Assembly (NCBI GenBank): GCA_963682055.1
Contig: OY821745.1
Span: 30,563,342-30,627,341 of the forward strand
Direction of reading: 5' to 3'
Origin: Primula veris
Lineage: Eukaryota; Streptophyta; Magnoliopsida; Ericales; Primulaceae
Length of the DNA: 64,000 bases
Position 1 is the stretch's first letter. The number at the start of each line of letters is the position of its first letter. The notes beneath the pieces were generated by a model, which made no database searches, had not been told where the DNA came from, and saw only the letters and a list, made by a program, of their open reading frames with translations. This document shows, in pieces, positions 46,923 through 56,404 of this stretch. Both the position numbers and the translations under genes were made by a program.

Positions 46923-49900
46923 CTACAAAGCCCGAATCTGACCCCCATAGCCATAATCCTTCAATAGCCCTTCGTCTTGTCGCCAATTTTCTCTTACCTT
47001 CACTTCTATCTGTACAACCATAAATTCGCTCAGGACTCGATTCATATTTATATTAAAGTACATGAAAAATACAGGTCGGTAACTAAACACTTCATACCTC
47101 CAAAAACACTTTCTTCTGCAGAAAATCTTCGATGTCAAGCCGAGAAGCTGTCGCTAACAGTTTCAAAGCTTTACCTTCCTGCGGGAGTTTGGAATGAAGA
47201 TAGTTAAAAACTAGTAAAAAGAATGTGTATATATATATATTATTTAGCACCAATGAACCATAAAGCAAAGCTTCAACTAACCTTCCCAATAAGGATAATC
47301 TTTTGTGTGTTTTTCTCAACGACAATCTCAACTTGAATAAAATCTTTAGCAGTTGGCCTGGACTTGTATGCTACTACATTAACCTGAATATCAGCTTTGA
47401 TAATTAAATTAATAAATACAGCACAAAAGAAATTGTACATAAACACGTTACTGGTTTAAAAACGAGTAGGATAAAAGGGAAATACCTGGCATGCATAGGG
47501 TACTTCATCCCGATATTGAATAAAAATCTTCTCTCGGACTATTTCAGCAACAAAAAATCTTTCTGGGTGTTCACTAGCAATATCCTGAAAGAGATGAGGT
47601 AATGAAAACCAAGTTTGATACCCAGTTAGAAAATGAAACCATGTAATGTACCTTTGGATAATAAGCCGGACCAAACGGAAGTTTTGAGATGATCCATTCC
47701 TTGATATCATCCACTCCGTGACCGTATTTAGCACTCACTGGTATGACTTCATCAGCATTTGTAAATTTTTCATACCACTACACAAAAACTAGTATTAGTT
47801 TGAGAATAATTACAGCGAAAAATATTTACTTTTCATCATCAACATCAATTTGAAAGATTTTCATGCGCATAAGACTAAACGTGAGAGAGCAGATTAGACA
47901 GTTTGAATATCGTCGATGTCATCGATTTTAATCACCTAATACCAAAGTAGTTTTGGAGGGTCAGCCTGATGGGCACCAAGTATAGACAAATGTATTTCCG
48001 ATTCTTAGTTTCTTTCACATGGAAATGACTAAAGGTAACACGAGGCTCATCGTGACAGAGTAAATCAAAACGTTAACAATTTATGAACACACGTACACAT
48101 AAAGACATATCCATCCTAAAAGAACCAGACAATCATGTGAAAAAAACATGAAAAACAGTACCAGCCCAAATGCTCTGCACTAACCTCGAGCTTCTTCGCT
48201 ACTTCACCAGGTTTAATTGTATCCTTCTTATTCAAAACCAGAAGAACAGGTAACTTGTCTCTGAGACTCCCCAAATTCTCTTCCAATATATCATCTATCT
48301 AGAAACATCAAAGATAATGAGGAAAAGATATATGTATATATATTCCTCCAAACAACATTCAGAGACAAAAATATCTCACCTGTTGCGGAGCTTTACATGC
48401 ATCAACAACAACCAGTACGCAGTCAGCATTAACGGCAGCGTTTTTTACATTTTTCATCATCATGGAATCCAGCTTGTGCATTTTCTTCTCAATTACACCT
48501 GGTGTATCATACAGGATAACCTGCAAACCAATTTCTGTTTACTGTAAAACATCTCTCAAAAGATAATAAGATCGGTCATACGAAGAGCAGACACTGCAAT
48601 AGATTAATCACAAAATAATAAGTAGCTCTTTTTCTTCTCAATAACACCTGGTGCATCATACACGATAACTTGCAAACCAGTCTCTATTTACTGTAAAACA
48701 TCTCTAAAAGGCAATAAGATTGTTCATACGAAAAGCACACCCCACGATAGATGAATAACAAAATACCAAGTAGTGTTTTCACATATAAAAGGAAAAAGGG
48801 AAAACCTTTTCCAAAGCAACCTTTCCGTTCTATAACTAGTACACCTACACCATGCTATAAAATTTAACAATTTATACACCAACCTCAACAAAATGAAAAT
48901 TCTAACAGGGTGCTCAAGTCCAACTCAAAAATACCATGCATGTATTAATTATTCAAGTATGCTGACATGCTAAAAATAAATCATCACAAAATCAAAAGAT
49001 TAGTACAACAATGTCAAAATTTAAGTTTTAAGCACTCTTTTAAGTTCTGATAGGTTAGTGTACGTTACTGGTCAATAAAGATAGGTGTCTGGATAGTGAC
49101 TTTCACTAGGTTGGTGCAGTAATTGTTCATATTTGTTAACATTGGTGTCTAAATGGTGAATACCGATAGGTTGTTTGGTTTTCTAATTGTTAAAATCTCA
49201 AAAACTTCTGGTATATATTCCCAAAAATGAAAAAAAAAATGATTGTTGAACAGGAAAAAATCACTGCCAAACAGTAGTAATTCTAGACCATTTTACAGAG
49301 TATGTTTAAAAACAAAGATACTATGGACTGGATTGGGAGTGTGAGAGAAATAACGGGAAAAAGGCATGAAATGAAATTAGGCACAAACAAGTATCTTGTA
49401 GAAAATTCCAAACCTGATACTCTGGGCCAGAGCATATACCGAGGATTCTATGTCTGGTAGTTTGAGGTTTATCTGTAACAATTGAGAGCTTTTGTCCTAC
49501 CATTTGATTGGATAGCGTACTCTTTCCTACATTAGGTTTTCCAAGAACAGCCACGTATCCTACATTTCATATTTGAAAATTATATTGTTACCTTAGTAAG
49601 GAAAAACTAAAGCAAGAACAAAGAATATTGTAAGGGGATCGAGCTGGAATACTTCTAAATGTTCTCTAGGAATCAGTAAATGCATCCCTTACCAAAAATC
49701 ATCACATGAAAGGATCAAAGGACCATTTATTTCCGGATAACACTTTATGCTAGTTTACCGTATTGACTATAGCGCGTAAATTTGGGATCTAACTTTTTAT
49801 TATTCTATATTTACTTATCCTAGTTCACTAACTTTTTGCAATATCATTCGTTTATCTAACTTTCTTATTATGGCGCATAGCATATACCAATTCCCAGTCC

Positions 49901-51108
49901 ATCTTTAATTTTAATACAACTATCATTCAAAATGAAATTGCCTACATTCCCCGCACACCGGATCACATCATTAACTAGTTACATCACAGTACAAAAACAC
50001 AAAATTATCAAACTAAGATTATACCGCTTCGATGATCATTCTTCCTAAAATTATAATACTATTTCTATATCACTAAAAAAATCATTATAAAACATATACT
50101 GTGACCCTTTTAATAATTGTACATTTTTTTTTTATCATAGATTATTACTGTACTACAATACCATCACTTATTTATAACTTTCTTCAGTGGTGGAACTATA
50201 AATGTTTTTTTCGTAACTACGGGGGTGCTGAAAGTCTAAAATCGAAAAAAAAAAACAAGATACCAAAATTCGATTTTTTCTCAATATGGGGGTGTTGGAG
50301 TTCCTTTTAGCCTGTTAATAGTTCCTCCACTAACTTTCTTATTATTAATATCTTCGCCTTTTAGCCTTTCGCCTCATATCATACCAGTCCATCTTTGTTT
50401 TCTTCAAAATCCCACATTAACAAATCATTAACTCGTTACATCACAGTAAAAACAAGAAAAAATACCAAATTAAAATAATACCGCTTCGATGATCATGTCA
50501 AAAATCTTTCTTCCTAAAATTATACTAATACTAGCTCTATATCACTAAACAAAATTTATACTAAAACATATACTGCGACCCTTTTAATAATTATACATTT
50601 TCTTAACAAATTTTATCATAAAACATGTACTGTAACCTAACCCTTTTAGTAATTGTACATTTTTTGACAAATCTTACTATAAAACATGTAAAATACTAAA
50701 ATGTGAGAAACCTTTTTAACAAATCATTAACTAGCTACATCACAGTAAAAAAAAACAAAAAACAAAAATCAAGATTATATTTATACCGCTTCGATGATTA
50801 GGGTTGGGTACGGAATCGAGCTCCTCGAGCTCGTACTCATCCAACAATGCCATATTCCTATCAGGTTTCTCACTCAACGACAAAAACGCTGAAATACCCA
50901 TTTCATCATCATCCTCAACTGAATATATATCCTCATCTAAATGGGTATTATTTTTACTAGAAAGAGCTTTAAAAAGGGATTGTAAGGGAAAATGGGAAAT
51001 GGGTTTTGAGAAAGAGTGAGAAAGGAAGTGAAGAGGGGGAGAGAGAGAGGAGTTTCTACCTCTAGAATGTAGAGAGAGAGGGAGGTGGATATGGAATGAA
51101 ATCTCCAT
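46923..51108 (-). CDS. ERA: ERA-type GTPase, plastid-targeted, nine exons
   Basis: On the minus strand, exons 51108-50787, 49559-49414, 48520-48380, 48298-48185, 47777-47652, 47584-47486, 47383-47282, 47178-47098 and 47009-46923 join in frame to 405 residues. ERA GTPases bind small-subunit rRNA and help assemble the 30S-type ribosome. The Ser/Arg/Leu-rich start suggests a plastid transit peptide. GTPase motifs are all present: G1 GKPNVGKST (114-122), G2 around TTRHR, G3 DTPG (161-164), G4 NKKD (226-229), G5 SAK (256-258). The C-terminal part, with [17 protein letters not shown] followed by [18 protein letters not shown], is the KH RNA-binding domain. The last acceptor is the AG that yields IEVKV; the nearer alternative gives an immediate stop. 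Introns 1 and 2 hold partial copies of the neighbouring exon edges. Confidence 0.93.
48482..48779 (-). repeat. Tandem duplication of the ERA exon 3 start
   Basis: The block 48482-48630 (beginning of exon 3 plus adjoining intron) is repeated at 48631-48779 with an offset of 149 bases and about 15-20 percent divergence. The extra copy would encode a DAPG instead of the GTPase G3 motif DTPG. It continues into intron rather than into a full exon, so it is a non-functional decoy. Confidence 0.85.
49970..50800 (-). repeat. Triplicated exon 1 / donor junction in ERA intron 1
   Basis: The stretch CATCGAAGCGGTAT, which spans the end of ERA exon 1 and its donor, occurs three times on the minus strand: at the real junction (50786/50787), at about 50481-50494 and at about 50024-50037. 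Each copy lies in a longer repeat that starts near CATTAACTxGxTACATCACAGTA on the + strand. The two extra copies keep the GT donor context. Confidence 0.8.
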
Positions 51109-51525
51109 TTTTTGTTACTCAATTTTTTAGAAATGCTTTTTTTTTAATTTTATCCTCTTCATTGTTCATTTTTTTATCTAATAAGTTTTTTTATTTTATT
51201 TTATTTTATTTTAATTGTTCATAAAACTATATCCAATTTGACCGGTCAATAAATTATATCAAAATTATTAAAATAATTTTTTAAAAAAGTTAATCATATA
51301 ATTTAAACATTAAATTATATGATTTAGTTTGAAATTTTTTCATTTCGACAATTTTAATACATGTTATAAGTCGGTCAAAATTGCGCGTAATTTCGTATAG
51401 TATTTAAATAATTGTCGTAACTTCCTTTTTAGACGTTTCAAAATAAATATTAGTTTTATGTTTTTAGTATTTTTTTTTTTGAAATATCAATTTTTTATTG
51501 TTAAATCTTATCAAATCTATAGTTA
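51109..51525. other. Upstream flank of ERA with a Stowaway-like remnant
   Basis: This should hold the ERA promoter, but no clear TATA box was seen. About 51225-51425 is AT-rich with inverted edges (TTGACCGGTCAA on one side, AAGTCGGTCAA on the other). It resembles the interior of the Stowaway-like repeats at 4370-4605 and about 36760-36910. Confidence 0.45.
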
Positions 51526-51899
51526 GAGCTTCCGTATCTGGTTAGTCAAAACATATTTTTTCCTAAAATTTGATGATTATAGTATAAAAAATGGCATGCA
51601 TCAGCAACCCTATAAATTCACTTAATTTAACTAAATACAAAATTCATCTTATATAAGGAACGTATATGATTCACTATATTAATATAATAGTAATAAACTA
51701 TTATGCGGTCCATATTTTTGTGGTTGTAATATTGTTACGATTATTAAATGATAATAAACAAATAAAAAGAAATAATGTAGGGTTATTATAAAAAAATTAA
51801 TAAGGAAGTTGGAATTTTGTGTAAATGTAAACGGTTTCTTAAAATATATAAAATGTGTTATATTTGATTAAATGATTGAGCTAGCTGGTGCGGATGCTC
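51526..51899 (-). mobile_element. Harbinger/Tourist-type MITE, uninterrupted copy
   Basis: 374 bp with inverted ends GAGCTTCCGTATCTGGTTAG (left) and CTAGCTGGTGCGGATGCTC (right). TTA flanks both sides (51523-51525 and 51900-51902), the 3-bp target duplication of PIF/Harbinger elements. It is homologous, in opposite orientation, to 4643-5253. Non-coding. Confidence 0.85.
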
Positions 51900-51902
51900 T
51901 TA

Positions 51903-52899
51903 GCCTCATATATTGACTAAAGAAAAGTTTTTGTTTGAATTTTTTTGATTTTTTGATACTTATTTGTTGAATGTTTAGTGAAATTGTTTGAAGTTATTAA
52001 AATCATATTTTTCAAAACATGACACTTATTTAGTAACCGATGAATTATTATTTTTTGGAAAAACATCATTACTAATAAGCTTTGAGATTTAATTATAAAA
52101 CTTTGTAGTTAAAATCATATTTTTAATATTAGTTGGAGCCATATGGATTGATACCTTCATTTTTGTTGTTTTCTCGATATCTAACTCTAACCTCTTCTGT
52201 GTTTATTGTTTGTTGTTGTTAAAACCACCATTTACTAAGAAGCTTGAATTTTAGTTATTAAAAATCCGTAGTTAAAATCCTCTTTTAATATTAGTTTGGT
52301 ACTTAATAATGATGATTATTTTTATTTTTTGTGGTTGAACTTTGATTGTCAATGATGATAGATGATATGTGTTAATTTTTATACAGAGGCGATCGTTAGA
52401 TTTTTGAGGCCCGAGATGAAGTGAAGAAAAAGTCTCTGTTAAACAATAATTTTTTTTATAAAGCTTATCATTTTGTTTAATGTTTTTAAAAGTTTCTCCA
52501 TTTAGAACTCGTTAAGAAACATATCATGGTTAGATCGTAATTAATAAAACAATTTTCTCAGTTGAAAACACCCATGAGACATAAACTTGATTTTATTTCT
52601 AAAAGAAATTAGAAAAAAAAACTGTAATTTGTAAAAAAGAAAAATAATTAGTGTGATGGACCACAATAGAACTCAAAACCTCATAAATTTTCACCATGGG
52701 TTCCCATTTAGGCCAATGCTAGTCTATAAATAATAAGTGTAAAATATATATAATATTTAGCTATGAATAATTTTAACTATTATACATAATATCAGATTTT
52801 TTTTTGGTGTCCCTTAAACTTTTGAGACCCGGGGCGTAGCCATGCCTGCCCTGGGTCAAGACCGGCCTTGTTTCTAAAAAAAAAAACACACACATTTAA
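51903..52899. other. Intergenic region with a degenerate repeat
   Basis: 52387-52868 is bounded by GAGGCGATCG..GAGGCCCGAG and CCCGGGGCGTAGCC..GACCGGCC. It looks like a decayed repeat of the same general type as 12448-13314. No gene was found. The last nine bases (52891-52899) are the left target duplication of the MULE. Confidence 0.45.
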
Positions 52900-53147
52900 G
52901 AGTTTTTTTGCCAAAATGGTACAGTGGACCACTTAAATTCCCAGAATGGGCTACCTTTCTGTAATATTCCCAAAATGTTCTACTTTCGAAAAACGACCGA
53001 TCGAAATGATAAAAACGACCGGTCATTTTTATCTTGAACTCTCTGGAACAATTTGGACCAAAAACGATCGGTCGTTTTGTCAAATTCGATCGGTTGTTTT
53101 TCAGACCAAAAACGATCGGTCGTTCTGTACATTTCGATCGGTCGTTT
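52900..53147 (+). repeat. MULE left terminal inverted repeat
   Basis: 248 bp, about 97 percent identical to the reverse complement of 59210-59457. The inner half consists of repeated copies of the near-palindrome ACGATCGGTCGT and its variants, which continue for another 110 bases past the repeat to about 53260. Confidence 0.95.
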
Positions 53148-54146
53148 TTATTGTGAATTCTCTGGAAGAAATCATATCTAAAACGATCGGTCGTTTCTTA
53201 TAACGATCGGTCGTCTGTTGAAAAACGATCGGTCGTTTTTGACTGTCGACCGATCGACTGTAAAGAATTTACAGAACAAGAATTTTTTGCAGTTTTGGAC
53301 ACTGATTTGACAAAAAATATATAAAAACATGATCCCCTTTTTGAACATGATCTCTTAAAAAATGATGTCGTAAATTAATATGTTTAGTACGAGAGTGTTG
53401 GATCGGATTTTTCGAAAGATTTATGCACTAGTATTATCACATAAAATGATGTCGTAAATTAATATGTTAGGTACAAGATGTGTAGGTGACGTTTTACTAA
53501 ACATCCGATTTAAAACAAGGAAATGTCACAACATCCGATTTAAAACGAAGTTAAACAAATCTAAACGATTAAGGAAAACGAACGATAAAATGCAAGCGAA
53601 AAATTGGCCATAGTTTTGCCTAAAAACGGTCAATCGCCATAAATGAAAACAACAAAAATAACCCAACCAACTAGATATATATGCGCACAAGTTATAATAA
53701 CATCAAAATCGCATTTGTAGAATTATAAATACGCAATCTCACAACGTCATACAAATTAACACGTAATGATAAATAGCAACATAACATAAAAAAAATTCAT
53801 AACATAAAAACGGTCAATCGCCACAAATGAAAACAACAAAAATAACCCAATCAACTAGATATATATGCGCACAAGTTATAATAACATCAAAATCGCATTT
53901 GTAGAATTATAAATACGCAATCTCACAACGTCATACAAATTAACACGTAATGATAAATAGCAACATAACATAAAAAAAATTCATAACATAAATGCAAAGC
54001 GTTTGCTACTTATTACATCAAAAACAACGTTGGAAGAAAATGAAAAACAAAGGAAATACAACGCAAAATAAAAGAGAGGTATTTCTCCCCCTTTGACATC
54101 ATAAATGAAAAACAAATGAAATACAACGCAAAAATAAAATAACAGC
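53148..54146. other. MULE left internal non-coding region
   Basis: Four further ACGATCGGTCGT-type motifs lie at 53180-53263. The rest is AT-rich with local duplications, including ATGATGTCGTAAATTAATAT at about 53361 and 53447 and the 184-bp tandem pair. No gene supported. Confidence 0.7.
53622..53989 (+). repeat. Two tandem 184-bp units in the MULE
   Basis: Units 53622-53805 and 53806-53989 are nearly identical, with only about two substitutions seen (for example CGCCATAAATG against CGCCACAAATG). Non-coding; located downstream of the second MULE gene. Confidence 0.93.
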
Positions 54147-55493
54147 CTAGTCGCGGTGGGAGGTCGCGTCGTCCTCTTCGTCGGCGTCATCGTCGGGACC
54201 GGCTAGATCGGGAAAATACCCGTAGAACTTTGCCCGTTGCTCGGCGCTTATCCTATCAATTTCATCCAAGTCTTCTTGACTTGTGTTCATGGAGCGAAAC
54301 ATGCGTCGGTGGAGTCGCGCATTTTGATATTGGTCGATGTATAGATCGTCGTAGAATTGTTCGGTGCGCGGAGGACGGTTGGAAGATCCGACTTGAGCTT
54401 TTCCTCGACCTCGAGTGGGACGAGAAGAGGAAGGAATGTGAGACGGGGGAAGGGACTCGGAGGAAATAGGCACGTCCTCACGAGCGGCTTGCGGTGTGGC
54501 CTTAGGGCCGACATACTCTTCCTCTTCGGGGGAAAGAGTAGTGTAGTCGGGGCCGGACACCCGTTTACCGGACCAAGTAATGGTCTTGGCGGTAGTGTTG
54601 AATTTTATTGACATTTGGGCAAGATAAGAGGTGTTTCAAATGTGTTTATCCTTATTCTTGAAAAGGGTTCCACCGGGAACAAGGTTTAGGTCCTTTAAGA
54701 TGGCCGAAATCAAGGCACCGTAAGGTAGCCCATTCTTAGATTTCGTTTTGAGCGAATCCATCTTAAAGAATATGAGAGTCGCGAAGTCAAGCTTGACTCG
54801 GCGATGGATGCACCCTAGAAGGAAGATGTACTCATTGGTAACATCCGTGAAATTTGAAGTATGAGGGAGGACGATGTGAGAGAGGATGTGGTAGGCTAAT
54901 TTATTTCTAAATAGAAGGCCGTGGGCTTTGTTAGAGCGATTGTTGTGGGCAGGATGAAATAGCTCATCTTTGAAATCGGTAAAATTAACGATGTTTAGCA
55001 TTTCGCAAAGTTCGTCACTTTGCTCGTACACCCCCGCAGCATCGAGGTGTAGAAGATTTCGTAAACGGTCTATACCGTAAACGAAGGCTTGGCCATTAAA
55101 CGATGAACGCAAGCGGAGTGCGTCATCATGACCCCTATCAAGAACTAGGTTATGGTAAAATTCATATATATTTTCAATGAAAAAAGGCTCTTTTAGAGTA
55201 AGAATTACGTTGAGTTTTTGAAAGTTTAAATCTTGCATGAGAAGAGGAAAACGTTCAAGGAATAAAGGCATATCTATGGTAAAGTTAGTCAATATAGATC
55301 TTTTACCCATTGCAGATGGATAGAGAGGAGGAAGGGAGCCGGAAGAGGCACCGGGGCCCGATGGTGGAGCGGTGGAGGAGCCGGTTCGTCGACCGCGAGG
55401 AACACGGGGGCGGCTCGGGGACGGAGGCACGTAGTCGTCGTCATGTTAGTCGACGAGGTTTGGTTGAGCTTGAGCTTTCTTGGTGCGAACCAT
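54147..55493 (-). pseudogene. Second MULE gene, 'putative plant transposon protein' type
   Basis: One continuous minus-strand frame runs from an ATG at 55493 (MVRTKKAQAQ) to 54147, but it is broken by a TAA at codon 16 and a TGA at 54636-54638. The middle part (about 55300-54640) has a Pro/Ser-rich start and then a folded region with IENIYEFYHNLVL, FVYGIDRLRNLLHLD, LLFRNKLAYHILSHIVLPH and NEYIFLLGCIHRRVKLDF. This resembles the plant-specific 'putative plant transposon protein' domain as I recall it. The part after the second stop (54614-54147) is acidic, Pro/Ser/Arg-rich and ends in DDDADEEDD. I cannot assign a function. It may be a mudrB-like accessory gene of this element or a captured sequence. 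The stops could also mark two separate frames or a missed intron. Confidence 0.6.
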
Positions 55494-55732
55494 GGTTGGA
55501 TTTTTTTAAAAATTAGGGTTGTTGAAGAATTGGTATTTTCAAGAAACGGAATCAATCGATTATTGATTATAAGGATTAATAAGAGAATTGGGTTATATAT
55601 ATATAGATATTTGGGATTCTTAGAAAATTTTAGGGAGAGGGGGCGAATTTTTTGATAAAGAGAGATGAAAGGTTTTGAAAAGTGAAAGAGAATTAGGGTT
55701 GAAAGAGGTTTAAAAACTGGAAAACAGAAAAA

Positions 55733-56245
55733 CGATCGGTCGTTTTGGAATTACGATCGATCGTTTTTGGACAAAAATGTTCCAGTGAGCACACTGAAAA
55801 AACGATCGGTCGTTTTTGCATAACGATCGGTCGTCTGTGTAAAAACGATCGGTCGTTTTTCACAGAGATCGGTCGTTTTTGGACAAAAATGTTCCAGTGA
55901 GCACACTAAAATCACACTGGAAAAACGATCGGTCGTTTTTGCATAACGATCGGTCGTCTGTGTAAAAACGATCGGTCGTTTTTCACTACGATCGGTCGTT
56001 TTTGGACAAAAATGTTCCAGTGAGCACACTAAAATCACACTGAAAAAACGATCGGTCGTTTTTGCATAACGATCGGTCGTCTGTGTAAAAACGATCGGTC
56101 GTTTTTCACAGAGATCGGTCGTTTTTGGACAAAAATGTTCCAGTGAGCACACTAAAATCACACTGAAAAAACGATCGGTCGTTTTTGCATAACGATCGGT
56201 CGTTTTTGGAGAAAAATGTTCCAGTGAGCACACTAAAATCACACT
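55733..56245. repeat. Internal MULE array of about 123-bp units
   Basis: Units at 55797-55920, 55921-56042 and 56043-56165 (124, 122, 123 bp), plus a shortened one at 56166-56245 and a partial one at 55733-55796. Each full unit contains three exact CGATCGGTCG motifs, one variant, and a spacer with AAAAATGTTCCAGTGAGCAC. The array lies between the two MULE genes, upstream of the second gene and downstream of the transposase. It keeps a long open frame only because the unit length is close to a multiple of three. Confidence 0.93.
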
Positions 56246-56404
56246 ATAGACATTTAGACATAACAAACCAGTTTATCTTCTCAAACAATAGTATGAAAAA
56301 ACACGGAGAATAAATATAGATATTTCATCTTAAAAAAGACAATTACAAGCGGAAAATTAAAATAGTACAAGATACATATTGGCTCGTTTAAGCTACAGCT
56401 AAAA

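Noticed and set aside
55733..56245. CRISPR-like appearance of short regular repeats
   Set aside because: This is plant nuclear DNA, the spacers are also repeated, and the motif is the one found in the MULE ends. There is no CRISPR array here.
55751..56266. 171-codon minus-strand frame with repeated KTTDR blocks
   Set aside because: It is a translation of the MULE 123-bp repeat array. It has no start context and its repeat periodicity follows the DNA units, so it is not counted as a gene.
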